A DNA stretch of 64,000 bases from CAXMRP01 sp965216515. Its GTDB lineage: Bacteria > Pseudomonadota > Alphaproteobacteria > Rhizobiales > Afifellaceae. Numbering within the stretch: position 1 is the stretch's first letter; each line of letters begins with the position of its first letter. The notes under the pieces were generated by a model. It saw only the letters and a list, made by a program, of their open reading frames with translations. It did no database searches and had not been told where the DNA came from. A program made the translations under genes and the position numbers. The stretch covers positions 2,604,001-2,668,000 of the forward strand of contig OZ244173.1 of the NCBI GenBank assembly GCA_965216515.1, in the 5' to 3' direction. This document shows, one piece after another, positions 41,065-49,995 of this stretch.

Positions 41065-43008
41065 TCAGGCCTCGCGGAGTTCCGCCAGCGGCATGGCCAG
41101 CGAAAACTTGTTGTCGGCACGCTCGGCCGGAAGCGCACCCAGGATGTCGCCCAGCAATTGCGGGCGGCCGAAATAGTAACCCTGGCCCTGTTGGCAGCCG
41201 GCCGCACGCAGAATAGCGGCGTGGTCGCCCGATTCGACGCCTTCGCCGGCCACCGCCATGCCCAGCGAACGGCCGAGATTGCAGATTGCCGCCACCACGG
41301 CCCGCGCCTTCTGATCGTCGTCGATATTGTTCATGAATGACCGGTCGACCTTGATCTTGTCGAACGGGTAGCGTGAGAGCAGGCCGAGGCTGGATGTGCC
41401 GACGCCGAAATTGTCCATGACGATCGACACCCCGATATCGCGGATTTTCTCCAGGCGCTCGAATGCCGCCACTTCATTGCGGCCCAGTATGCTTTCGTTG
41501 ACCTCGATCTCGATCTGGTCGGGATTGACTTCGTTGTCTGCCAGCGCCTCGGCGATGAAGTCCTCGATGCTGTCGCGTTTCAGTTGCGCCGGCGACAGAT
41601 TGATCGCCACGCGCATATCCGGCCCCAGTTGCCGGCAATCGGCGATGGCGCGCCGGATAACCCATTCGCCCATCGGTACGATCAGGCCGGTTTCTTCGGC
41701 CACCGACAGAAATATCGACGTCGGAATGAGGCCGCGCCCGGGCACGCTCCAGCGCAACAGCGCTTCGTATCCGGCGACTTCGCCGGTCTCCAGATTCAGT
41801 TGAGGCTGGTAGAGCAATGCGAAGAGGTCCTTCTCCAGGGCATAGCGCAGCCCGTCTTCCATCATCCGCCGGCTTTTCAGATCTTCCGCCATCTTCGGAT
41901 TGAAAAATCGCCAGGTCCGCTTGCCCTCGCTCTTGGCGCGGTAGAGCGCGAAATCGGCGTTTCGCATCACCTTTGTCGGCGTCTCGCCATTGTCAGGGGC
42001 CACCGCGATGCCGATGGAACACCCGACCTGTATCTCGTGGCCGTCAATGGCGATCGGATCGGCCATCAGGCCGAGAACACGATCCGCGGTCGGTGTGATC
42101 TGGGCGGTGTCCTGGACCCGCGGCAGCACGATCGCGAACTCGTCGCCGGAAAGGCGTGCCAGAAGATCCGATTCCCGCAGCGATCCGGCGAGCCGTTTCG
42201 CCGTGCGGCACAACACCTCGTCGCCGACAAGGTGGCCGAGCGTGTCGTTGATGTTCTTGAACCCGTCCAGATCGAGAATGAAAACCGCGCACCGATGTCC
42301 CTTCTCGTTGGCGTCCGCTACCGCCTCGTCCAGCCGCTGCTCAAACTGTTTCCTGTTCGGCAATCCGGTCAGTTCGTCGTGAAGGGCCAGGAAACGCATC
42401 TCCTCACCCTCTGCCCGCAACCGGCTGCGCCGGAACAGATAGCCGGCCATAAACGAGCCGAACGTGATGGCTGCGATACCGGCCGAAAAGATGATCTGTG
42501 AAACCAGCTTGTCTGCCAGGAACGATGCCGTCTGCGATTGCGGGACGCGGACCGCAATCCGCTGGCCGCCGGGTCCGGCAAGCGGCAGGACAACCCAGCT
42601 TTTCAGTGCCTTTTCCGAAAACCAGGTTAGAAAGCCCGGCACATGGGCGCCGTCATTGGGTACGCCGTTCGGCGACCGGGAGATCAGAACATCAAGCTCG
42701 CCGATCGCCCCCTTCTGCACGCCGCCGACGGCCACGGCATTGCCGCTGTCGTCGAACACGGCGGCGGCGTCGATCAGCCCATTGGGGTCGAACGACAATT
42801 CGTGACCGCCGGCAAACAGCCAGCTCAGATCGCCGTTGTGCTCCTGGAAGGCAGCCGTCAGCCACCGATTGGCCCGGTGTTGGGCATCGGCACCAATGGC
42901 CGCCCGCAGCGATCCCTGACCGAATGTGGAGACCGAAGCCAGGACGGCTGTGGCGATACAGACACCAACCACAATCGATACGATCCGGTTCCCCGATTTC
43001 GTAACCAC
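41065..43008 (-). CDS. Membrane GGDEF-EAL protein with altered active-site residues
   Basis: This 647-residue c-di-GMP signalling protein is anchored in the inner membrane by helices at about 8-28 and 172-192 that flank a periplasmic sensor region with no recognised fold. The GGDEF domain (about 210-370) reads LSGDEF instead of GGDEF but keeps an RxxD inhibitory site five residues before it (RESD). The EAL domain (about 385-640) has YEALLRW, INLS, the K of DKIKVDRSF, GEGVE and QGQGYYFGRP. However, DDFGTGYSSL is changed to DNFGVGTSSL and ITES to VNES, so one metal-binding Asp is Asn. It may be a weak or regulatory enzyme. Start GTG 43008. It is adjacent to the similar gene at 43219. Confidence 0.9.
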   Translation of the reverse strand: MVTKSGNRIVSIVVGVCIATAVLASVSTFGQGSLRAAIGADAQHRANRWLTAAFQEHNGDLSWLFAGGHELSFDPNGLIDAAAVFDDSGNAVAVGGVQKGAIGELDVLISRSPNGVPNDGAHVPGFLTWFSEKALKSWVVLPLAGPGGQRIAVRVPQSQTASFLADKLVSQIIFSAGIAAITFGSFMAGYLFRRSRLRAEGEEMRFLALHDELTGLPNRKQFEQRLDEAVADANEKGHRCAVFILDLDGFKNINDTLGHLVGDEVLCRTAKRLAGSLRESDLLARLSGDEFAIVLPRVQDTAQITPTADRVLGLMADPIAIDGHEIQVGCSIGIAVAPDNGETPTKVMRNADFALYRAKSEGKRTWRFFNPKMAEDLKSRRMMEDGLRYALEKDLFALLYQPQLNLETGEVAGYEALLRWSVPGRGLIPTSIFLSVAEETGLIVPMGEWVIRRAIADCRQLGPDMRVAINLSPAQLKRDSIEDFIAEALADNEVNPDQIEIEVNESILGRNEVAAFERLEKIRDIGVSIVMDNFGVGTSSLGLLSRYPFDKIKVDRSFMNNIDDDQKARAVVAAICNLGRSLGMAVAGEGVESGDHAAILRAAGCQQGQGYYFGRPQLLGDILGALPAERADNKFSLAMPLAELREA

Positions 43009-43084
43009 GATATGCCGCCCTCGCCAACCAGAATGCCTGGCGCGCTCTTGGTGGCGCGCCGGCAGGAAGCGGCACTAAAACAGA

Positions 43085-43200
43085 TCGAATTTAGAATGCC
43101 GTGAAATATATAGAAAAAATTCTATGTATACTTTCACAGATACAATTATTCTGAATTAATATGTAAAATGAAGCAATATAAAATTCACTTATATTTAACC
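43085..43200. other. AT-rich block between the two GGDEF-EAL genes
   Basis: About 115 bp are strongly AT-rich in an otherwise GC-rich window, including ATAGAA (43110-43115) paired with TTCTAT (43120-43125) around four As. It lies upstream of the gene ending at 41065 and probably holds its promoter or a silencer/regulator site. No gene is present. Confidence 0.6.
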
Positions 43201-43218
43201 ATCAAACGGCTTTGCCAA

Positions 43219-45135
43219 TCATGCTACAGCGCTTGACGCAATGTTGCTTGCCGCTCCGGCGCCATGCTCCAGGGATTGGTCCATCCTTTGCGGTGCGCCG
43301 AACAGGAATCCCTGGACAATGCTGCATCCGGCCGCCTGCAGGAGCGAGACCTGATCCTCCGTTTCGACCCCTTCTGCGGTGATGTCGACGCTGAGCGATC
43401 GTCCCAGGCCGACGATCGACGCGATGATGGCGCCAATCTGCGGGTCATCGGACAACTGGCTGACGAACGATCGGTCAATCTTGATCTTGTCAAACGGGAA
43501 CTGCGCCAGATAGCTGAGGCTGGAATATCCGGTGCCGAAATCGTCCATCGCAATCCGCACGCCCAGTGCCTTGATCTTGCGCAGAATGTCCATCGTCTCC
43601 GGCGAATGGTTGAGGAACAGGCTCTCCGTGATTTCGATTTCCAGGCGGCCGGGTTCGAGGCCTGTTTCCTCCAGCACCCTGGCGATCATTTCGTCGACAC
43701 CGGGGAAACGGAACTGGGCGACGGAAAAATTGACCGCAATCGTTCCCTTGGTGATCCAGTTGACCGCATCGCTGCAGGCGCGCCTGAGGATCCACTCGCC
43801 CAGCGGGCGAATAAGTCCGGTTTCCTCCGCAACAGGTATGAACTCCATCGGCGAAATGATTCCCTCGCCGGGGCGCTCCCACCGGATCAGCGCCTCATAG
43901 CCGCAAAGCTCCCTGTCATTGAGGTTCATTTGCGGTTGATAGAAGACGACGAATTCGTCCCGCTGCAGCGCCAGGCGAAGATCGTGTTCCAGCGCGCTTC
44001 GCCGCCGGAGGTGCTTTTCCATCGCCGTATCGAAGAAGCAGCATTTGTGCCCGCCTTCCGACTTGGCTTTGTAGAGGGCCAGGTCGGCGGCGCGGAACAG
44101 CTCCGCCCCGGTTTCCGCATTCACCGGAAAAAGCGCCACGCCGACACTAGCCGTCAGCGAAACGGTCGTATCGCCGATTTCATAGGGCTCGGCGATGTCC
44201 TCCAGGATCCGCCGCGCCAGATGCTTGAGCGATCGCGGATTGGCGTCGTCGACCAGGATGATGGCGAATTCGTCGCCGGACATGCGGCCGATCGCGGCGC
44301 GTTCGCCGACCAGCGGCCGCAGGCGCCGCACCGTTTCGAGGATGGCCGCATCGCCGATATCGTGGGCCCAGGTATCATTGACCGATTTGAAGCGATCGAG
44401 ATCCACCGCCAGCACCGACAGTTGTTTGTCATCGCGTGCCGCCACCCTGGCGATGGCGTCCAGCGCGGTGAGGAATGCCGTCCTGCTCGGCAGACCGGTC
44501 AGCGGATCGCGGTTGCGGGTGGTGAAACTGGCTGTTCCGCCCGGTGCGCCGGGGTTCTTGTTCCGGCGGCTCCAGCGGCCGATCGCGACAAATCCGGCCA
44601 GCGCCAGAAAGGCCGTCAGCATTGCCGCCGCGTTGGCGGTCTTGACCAGCAAATGCCCGGCCGCGTTTGGCGCCAGAACCATGCGCACCGTGCCCAGGTT
44701 CGTATCCTCGCCCCTGAGCCGCGAGAAGACGGTCACCGGGCCTGGCACATTCAGACCGGCCAGAAGCGCCACCGGGCCGGGGCCGCGAACCGGGACGATG
44801 TCGCCGCTTTCCATGGCGTTGTCGTGCAGCAGCAGCTCGGCGTCGGAGAGGCGCAGCGATCCTTCGGTATCGGCCGATCGCGACCGGGCCGCGATCAGCA
44901 CGCCGTCGGGGTTGAACACCTCATAGTCGAGGAATGTCGTGAATGTGCCGTCCGTCGGCTGAAACAGGCCATTGTCGAACCGGCCTGCTGCCGCCTCGAT
45001 GGTATCGATCCGGTCGGCGCGAAGTGTGGCGAGCGTGATAATGCGGGCTGCTGCGAGTACGACAAACACGGCCCCGATACACGCCAGGACAAGGCCGTAC
45101 GCGCCAGCCCGACGCTTCAACTTTGATAAACGCAT
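43219..45135 (-). CDS. Membrane GGDEF-EAL protein with intact EAL domain
   Basis: This 638-residue paralogue of its downstream neighbour has the same layout: helix at about 12-35, periplasmic region, helix at about 170-188, GGDEF about 205-365, EAL about 380-630. The GGDEF signature is MSGDEF (first G to S) without a clear RxxD inhibitory site. The EAL domain keeps all expected residues: YEALIRW, VNFS, EITES, DDFGTGYSSL, DKIKIDRSF, AEGVET and the Q in IVQGFLFG. It is therefore likely a c-di-GMP phosphodiesterase. ATG 45135 is preferred over a start 27 bases upstream because it opens directly with the basic stretch before the first helix. No good ribosome site is seen. Confidence 0.92.
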   Translation of the reverse strand: MRLSKLKRRAGAYGLVLACIGAVFVVLAAARIITLATLRADRIDTIEAAAGRFDNGLFQPTDGTFTTFLDYEVFNPDGVLIAARSRSADTEGSLRLSDAELLLHDNAMESGDIVPVRGPGPVALLAGLNVPGPVTVFSRLRGEDTNLGTVRMVLAPNAAGHLLVKTANAAAMLTAFLALAGFVAIGRWSRRNKNPGAPGGTASFTTRNRDPLTGLPSRTAFLTALDAIARVAARDDKQLSVLAVDLDRFKSVNDTWAHDIGDAAILETVRRLRPLVGERAAIGRMSGDEFAIILVDDANPRSLKHLARRILEDIAEPYEIGDTTVSLTASVGVALFPVNAETGAELFRAADLALYKAKSEGGHKCCFFDTAMEKHLRRRSALEHDLRLALQRDEFVVFYQPQMNLNDRELCGYEALIRWERPGEGIISPMEFIPVAEETGLIRPLGEWILRRACSDAVNWITKGTIAVNFSVAQFRFPGVDEMIARVLEETGLEPGRLEIEITESLFLNHSPETMDILRKIKALGVRIAMDDFGTGYSSLSYLAQFPFDKIKIDRSFVSQLSDDPQIGAIIASIVGLGRSLSVDITAEGVETEDQVSLLQAAGCSIVQGFLFGAPQRMDQSLEHGAGAASNIASSAVA

Positions 45136-45485
45136 GATCACACTCTGGTTCGCCGGCGCCAAGTTAACCCGGTACAGTAAAATTTCTCTTAGAGCGGGCC
45201 GAGAGAAATCGGCCGATCATTCGCCGATGCGGCGGTGGCCTATTTCGCCGCCACGCGGGCGTCATCGGCATTCCTTTGGCCTGTTCACGCCGTTGGCATC
45301 ATGCAACAGGCACCCTCGCCGCCAACGGGCCGGGCCATATGGCCGGAAAAAGATCGGAAATCATGGCATTGGCGCAAGACGCGCAATCCGAGGTCAGGTG
45401 CCGGGCGTTGCATCCGGCACAGCGGCACTTGTCCGCCCGGTCCCCAATCCACACCGGCAAAACCGGTCCGGCGGCATCCGGTGAT
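45136..45485. other. 350-bp gap between fabI and the GGDEF-EAL pair
   Basis: The gap lies downstream of fabI and upstream of the c-di-GMP gene. Short frames exist but run into fabI antisense and show no family features or ribosome sites. I see no strong terminator; the promoter of the GGDEF-EAL gene should be in the part near 45140-45230, where the sequence is somewhat less GC-rich. Confidence 0.6.
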
Positions 45486-46322
45486 CTATTCCGCCGCGTC
45501 GCGCGCCGTCTTGGAGTCCGCCGCCTTCATATTCTCAAGCCGCGGCATGGAAACAATGTTGTAGCCGGCATCGACATAGTGGATTTCACCGGTCACCGCG
45601 GCTGCAAGGTCGCTGAGAAGATATAGCGCTGCGCCGCCGACATCCTCGATCGTCACCGACCGGCGCAGCGGCGCATTGTCGCGCTGATAGTTGAACATCA
45701 ACCGTGCGTCGGAGATACCGGCTCCGGCGAGCGTGCGGATCGGGCCGGCCGAAATCGCGTTCACCCGGATGCCCGCATCGCCGTAGTCGGCGGCAAGATA
45801 TCGCACCGATGCTTCCAGCGCCGCCTTGGCCACGCCCATGACGTTGTAGTTGGGCATGACCCGCATCGAACCGGCATAGGTCAGTGTCAGCAGCGCGCCG
45901 CCCTTGTGCATCAGCGGTGCGGCCAGGCGCGCGATCTCCGTAAAGGAGTAGCACGAGATCAACATCGTGTTGCAGAAATTGTCGCGGCTGGTGTCGGCGT
46001 AGCGGCCCTTAAGCTCGTCGCGATCGGAAAAGGCGATCGCATGGACGACGAAATCGAGCCGGCCCCATCGGCGGCCGATTTCCTCGAATACCGATTTCAC
46101 GGATGCCTCGTCATCGACGTCGCACGGCAACAGCAATTGTGATCCCACCGATTCCGCCAGCGGCGCCACCCGGCGGCCGAACGCTTCGCCCTGATACGTA
46201 AAAGCCAGCTCTGCGCCATGTGCGGCCGCGGTTTTGGCGATGCCCCAGGCAATGGAATGATTGTTGGCGACGCCCATGACCAGGCCGCGCTTGCCGCTCA
46301 TCAGGTCCGGAACAGTGTTCAT
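45486..46322 (-). CDS. fabI: Enoyl-[acyl-carrier-protein] reductase (NADH)
   Basis: This 278-residue short-chain dehydrogenase-type enzyme completes each fatty-acid elongation cycle and is the triclosan-target class. The nucleotide fold starts LMSGKRGLVMGVANNHSIAW. FVVHAIAFSDRDELKGRY and the catalytic pair in YNVMGVAKAALEASVRYLA (Tyr-x6-Lys) identify FabI, and VNAISAGPIRTLAGAGI follows. It is the last gene of fabA-fabB-fabI, nine bases after fabB. This is the copy linked to irr in Hyphomicrobiales. Confidence 0.96.
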   Translation of the reverse strand: MNTVPDLMSGKRGLVMGVANNHSIAWGIAKTAAAHGAELAFTYQGEAFGRRVAPLAESVGSQLLLPCDVDDEASVKSVFEEIGRRWGRLDFVVHAIAFSDRDELKGRYADTSRDNFCNTMLISCYSFTEIARLAAPLMHKGGALLTLTYAGSMRVMPNYNVMGVAKAALEASVRYLAADYGDAGIRVNAISAGPIRTLAGAGISDARLMFNYQRDNAPLRRSVTIEDVGGAALYLLSDLAAAVTGEIHYVDAGYNIVSMPRLENMKAADSKTARDAAE

Positions 46323-46331
46323 TTTCCCACC

Positions 46332-47555
46332 TCAGCCATCGTAACGCTGGAATACAAGTGTGGCATTGGTTCCGCCAAAACCGAAGGAATTGGACATGAC
46401 CGTGCGCAGATCGATGTCGTCGATTCGGTTCCGGACAATCGGCATGTCCCCGAATTCCGGATCAAGTTCGGAAATGTTGGCGCTTTCGCAAACAAAGCCG
46501 TTGTTCATCATCAGCAGGCAGTAGATCGCTTCCTGTACGCCTGTCGCGCCCAGCGAATGGCCGGTCAGCGACTTGGTGGCCGAAATTGGCGGACAGGCCT
46601 CACCGGTGCCGAACACCTTTCGCACCGCTTCGATTTCGCGCAGATCGCCGACCGGTGTGGAGGTGGCGTGGGGATTGATATAGTCGATCGGCCCCTCGAC
46701 GGTTTCCAGCGCCAGCCGCATGCATCGTTCCGCACCCTCGCCGGATGGCTGTACCATGTCGTGTCCGTCGGATGTGGCCCCATAACCCACCACTTCGCCG
46801 TAGATGCGGGCCCCGCGCGCCCTGGCATGTTCCAGTTCCTCCAGCACCAGAACGCCGGCGCCGCCGGCGATAACGAATCCGTCCCGGCTGACATCGAAGG
46901 CCCGCGATGCGGTCCCTGGTGTGTCGTTGTATTTCGATGACATCGCGCCCATCGCATCGAACAGGTTGGACAGGGTCCAGTCCAGCTCCTCGCCGCCGCC
47001 GGCGAAAATGATGTCCTGCTTGCCGAGCTGGATCAGCTCCATGGCATTGCCGATGCAATGGTTCGACGTCGCGCAAGCCGAGGAAATCGAATAGTTGACG
47101 CCCTTGATTTTGAATGGCGTTGCCAGTGTCGCCGAATTGGTCGAACTCATCGCCTTGGGGACGGCAAACGGTCCGATTCGCTTGGGACCGCGCTCACGGG
47201 TGATGTCGGCGGCTTCCACAATTGCCCGTGTCGAGGGGCCGCCCGATCCCATGATGATGCCGGTGCGCGGGTCGGAGATCTCGTCGCCTTCAAGGCCGGA
47301 GTCCGCGATGGCCTGCTCCATTGCGAGATAGTTCCAAGCCGCGCCCTTGCCCATGAAGCGGGTGGTTCGCCGGTCCATCGCCTCGGCCGGATCGGGTTGC
47401 GGCGCGCCGTGGACCTGGCAGCGAAAGCCGAGTTCCGCATAGCTTTCTGCGAACGAGATACCCGGCCGCGCTTCGCGAAGGCTCGCCAGGACCTCCTGGC
47501 TGTTGTTGCCGATGGAGGAGACAATTCCCATGCCTGTGACGACGACCTGTTTCAT
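46332..47555 (-). CDS. fabB: 3-oxoacyl-[acyl-carrier-protein] synthase I
   Basis: This 407-residue condensing enzyme is needed for unsaturated fatty-acid elongation. The active-site cysteine lies in YSISSACATSNHCIG, and the two histidines in NPHATSTPVGDLREIEAV and TKSLTGHSLGATGVQEAIY. MKQVVVTGMGIVSSIG is the usual N-terminus. It is transcribed from fabA, 57 bp away. Confidence 0.97.
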   Translation of the reverse strand: MKQVVVTGMGIVSSIGNNSQEVLASLREARPGISFAESYAELGFRCQVHGAPQPDPAEAMDRRTTRFMGKGAAWNYLAMEQAIADSGLEGDEISDPRTGIIMGSGGPSTRAIVEAADITRERGPKRIGPFAVPKAMSSTNSATLATPFKIKGVNYSISSACATSNHCIGNAMELIQLGKQDIIFAGGGEELDWTLSNLFDAMGAMSSKYNDTPGTASRAFDVSRDGFVIAGGAGVLVLEELEHARARGARIYGEVVGYGATSDGHDMVQPSGEGAERCMRLALETVEGPIDYINPHATSTPVGDLREIEAVRKVFGTGEACPPISATKSLTGHSLGATGVQEAIYCLLMMNNGFVCESANISELDPEFGDMPIVRNRIDDIDLRTVMSNSFGFGGTNATLVFQRYDG

Positions 47556-47612
47556 GACAGCCTCATTGGTCGAAGTGGTTCGGTTGCGGCCGCTCGCCCG
47601 GTTCGGCCACTC

Positions 47613-48149
47613 TCACGCGGTGCCGCCGGCGGCCGCGGGATCCGGGTCCTTGAACAGTCCGACCCGCAGATCCTTTGCCGCATAGATCGGATTGCCGTCT
47701 GCCTTGAGCCAACCGTCGCCGATACCCAGGACCAGTCGTGATCGCATGACCCGCTTCAGGTCGACGCCATATTCGATATGCTTCACTTCCGGCGTTACCA
47801 TGCCCGAAAATTTGACCTCCCCCACGGACAGGGCCCGCCCGCGTCCCGGCGAACCCAGCCATCCCAGAAAGAATCCCAGCATCTGCCACAGCGCATCCAG
47901 ACCCAGGCAGCCCGGCATCACCGGATCGCCCTTGAAGTGGCAGGCGAAGAACCAGAGGTCCGGATCGACCGCAAGCTCGGCCCGAACAAGGCCTTTTCCG
48001 TGTTCTCCGCCCTCCTCAGATACCTGCGAAATCCGATCGAACATCAGCATCGGTGGCAGCGGCAGCTGCGCATTCCCGGGCCCAAACATCTCGCCCCTGC
48101 CGCAGGCCAGAAGCTCTTCATATTCAAATTGGCCTTGCTGTTCAGCCAT
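47613..48149 (-). CDS. fabA: 3-hydroxydecanoyl-ACP dehydratase/isomerase
   Basis: This 178-residue hot-dog enzyme introduces the cis double bond in anaerobic unsaturated fatty-acid synthesis. FEYEELLACGRGEMFGPGNA is the FabA-specific N-terminus. The catalytic His is in WFFACHFKGDPVMPGCLGLD and the Asp in the following GLDALWQM. ATG 48149 is used; the in-frame extension upstream has no family similarity. It is divergent from irr across 295 bp. Confidence 0.96.
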   Translation of the reverse strand: MAEQQGQFEYEELLACGRGEMFGPGNAQLPLPPMLMFDRISQVSEEGGEHGKGLVRAELAVDPDLWFFACHFKGDPVMPGCLGLDALWQMLGFFLGWLGSPGRGRALSVGEVKFSGMVTPEVKHIEYGVDLKRVMRSRLVLGIGDGWLKADGNPIYAAKDLRVGLFKDPDPAAAGGTA

Positions 48150-48369
48150 TACGCATGTCCGTCCCTGCTTCCCGTCCCCAACCTCTTGCCCCATCCGTCT
48201 CGACCACCGCATTCCCGTCCGGCGAGGTTTTGCCGCCGGACAATTGCTGCCGGCCCGCGCCGGTTTCACGACCGTGCGGGTTGGTCGGGTACGCTGTTTC
48301 GCCGATAGCCTAGCACAGGCAAATCCACTGCGGAACGCCGATGGCTGTTTTCCATATTGCTGCCTGCGC

Positions 48370-48399
48370 TTGCCTTTTCAGCGACGTTGTCGATATACA
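48370..48399 (+). promoter_or_regulatory. Promoter candidate for irr
   Basis: TTGCCT (48370-48375) and TATACA (48394-48399) are 18 bp apart, leaving a leader of about 40 nt. The rest of the fabA-irr gap must hold the fabA promoter on the other strand. I could not find a convincing iron-control box. Confidence 0.4.
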
Positions 48400-48444
48400 A
48401 ATTGGCAAGCCGGATTAAGTCCGGTCGAGAGGAAAAATTGCGAC

Positions 48445-49005
48445 ATGACGACGCCCACCACTAGCGATCGGGGACAATCCTGCGGGCTGGCCGAGCGGCA
48501 TCCGGACGAAGATCAGCCGGTGGACCGGGCAGTCTATCACGATGCACGGGCATTCGGCGAAGACTTCGCCGCCGCTTTGGCGGTCAACGCGGCGTCGGCC
48601 TGTTCACCCGCGTCAATGGCCGAACGCCTGCGCAAGGCCGGCCTGCGACCGACCCGTCAACGCGTCGCTCTGGGTTGCCTCCTCTATGCCAGGGGGCATC
48701 GCCACGTCTCCGCGGAAATCCTTCACGCCGAAGCCATCGCGGCGAAGTTTCCCGTCTCGCTCGCCACGGTCTACAACACGCTTCATCAGCTGACCGAAAG
48801 CGGCCTCTTGCGCGAAGTCGCCGTGGAGGGTGTGCGCACCTATTTCGATACAAATACGTCGCAACACCATCATTTCTTTATCGAGGGCGAAAACCGGCTC
48901 ATCGATATCGAGGACGAAATCGCCGTCGACAACATTCCCGAGCCGCCGCCCGGCATGAGCGTGGAATCGTTTCAGGTGATTGTCCGGGTCCGGGCCAAGC
49001 CCTGA
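48445..49005 (+). CDS. irr: Iron response regulator Irr (Fur family)
   Basis: This 186-residue DNA-binding regulator represses or activates iron and heme genes under iron limitation. The core is AERLRKAGLRPTRQRVALGC, HVSAEILHAEAIAAKFPVSL, ATVYNTLHQLTESGLLREVA and RTYFDTNTSQHHHFFIEGEN; the HHH stretch is the known second heme site of Irr. It has an N-terminal extension of about 50 residues, but no Cys-Pro heme regulatory motif of the Bradyrhizobium type. ATG 48445 follows GAGAGGAAAA. Position next to fabA-fabB-fabI matches Hyphomicrobiales genomes. Confidence 0.93.
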   Translation: MTTPTTSDRGQSCGLAERHPDEDQPVDRAVYHDARAFGEDFAAALAVNAASACSPASMAERLRKAGLRPTRQRVALGCLLYARGHRHVSAEILHAEAIAAKFPVSLATVYNTLHQLTESGLLREVAVEGVRTYFDTNTSQHHHFFIEGENRLIDIEDEIAVDNIPEPPPGMSVESFQVIVRVRAKP

Positions 49006-49176
49006 TCCGGTCTTTTAGATCCGAACATGGCGTGACCAAGACGCCGCCGCGCCGGCGCGGCGCGGACCGGATGGCGACAGGTCATCGCAACGCAATATGC
49101 GGACAAGACAAGACAAGACTAGAAAGTGACAGGCGGATCCGTTGGCCGGCACGACCGCCCGGCGCCCGCACCGAAC

Positions 49177-49773
49177 CTAGTTGCCGTCAACGGCTTCGTC
49201 CGGATAGACCCCCCACAAGTGCGTTTGTTCGATCCATCCCGAATAGCCATCGCCGCTGATCTTGCACCAGTTGTCGCGGCAGCGGTCGACGTCGGCAAGG
49301 ACGCGAGGCTCCAGATATGCGGAAATGGCGGCCTCGGTATCGGCGTTGTCGCGCACGGGCGAATCGCCTGAATCTGCCCATGGCGTGACCAGCGCGGTGC
49401 GCCGGCCGGAAAGCAGGCTGTGAAATACCCATCCCTCCGCCCCTTCGACATCACGTATCTTGCGCCAGTTTTCGAATTCCTGGACGATCTCGACCGGCCA
49501 TCCGGCGCGGACGAATATCCAGGCCACGTCATAATTTTGTCCCGGGCCGATCCGGACATTGACCTTGTCGGACTTCAGGCTGACATAACGCGGTAGCGGC
49601 AAGCCGCTGGCGCCCTTTGTCTGCATCTGGGCAAGCGCGCCCGGCTCCGGCCAGATCAGAATCACATACAGGCCGGCCAGGACGGAGCGGGCGCAACGGC
49701 CGATGCCGCGCAGGGCTGGCGCGCGCGCGGGGGCGGTACGGGGGGTCGCTGCCGGCATGCGGTTCATCCTCAT
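49177..49773 (-). CDS. Secreted protein with two bacterial SH3-like domains
   Basis: This 198-residue protein has an N-terminal signal (basic stretch, hydrophobic SVLAGLYVILIW, cleavage likely after EPGALA). Mature sequence: a first SH3b unit (SDKVNVRIGPGQNYDVAWIF, EGAEGWVFHSLLSG) and a second, shorter one (VLADVDRCRDNWCKISGDGY, SGWIEQTHLWGVYP) with two cysteines that could form a disulfide. SH3b domains bind cell-wall or protein ligands; the exact role here is unknown. Several close ATGs (49773, 49767, 49758) are possible starts. It is convergent with irr and divergent from the dehydrogenase gene. Confidence 0.88.
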   Translation of the reverse strand: MRMNRMPAATPRTAPARAPALRGIGRCARSVLAGLYVILIWPEPGALAQMQTKGASGLPLPRYVSLKSDKVNVRIGPGQNYDVAWIFVRAGWPVEIVQEFENWRKIRDVEGAEGWVFHSLLSGRRTALVTPWADSGDSPVRDNADTEAAISAYLEPRVLADVDRCRDNWCKISGDGYSGWIEQTHLWGVYPDEAVDGN

Positions 49774-49995
49774 GCCGCGCTGATAGCCGCTGACAGGGCG
49801 GCGCTCAAGACCGGAGTGCTGACTTCGGCGTGACCGCCCGGCCCTGCCGTGCCGCATCCGGTGCACCAATTCTTGCGTTTGCCGGACCGTTTGCTAGGGT
49901 CCGCTCGCAGGTGCATGCGGGTCCGCGGCAGGTCGGCGTCCGCCGGGAAGGCGGAGTCGGGGACGCGCCGATATCGCGCCGGGGAGGGAGCCTGA

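Noticed and set aside
43110..43125. ATAGAA-N4-TTCTAT as an iron-control (Irr) box
   Set aside because: The known box has three bases between half-sites and longer arms; here the spacing is four and the site is not next to an iron gene.
41065..45135. Recent tandem duplication of the GGDEF-EAL genes
   Set aside because: The two proteins differ strongly in the sensor regions and in many domain positions, so they are old paralogues, not a fresh duplicate.
45276..45626. 116-codon plus-strand frame across the fabI end
   Set aside because: It runs antisense into fabI and has no ribosome site or family pattern.
48445..48620. Cys-Pro heme regulatory motif in Irr
   Set aside because: The N-terminal cysteines are followed by G or S, not Pro; only CSP is seen.
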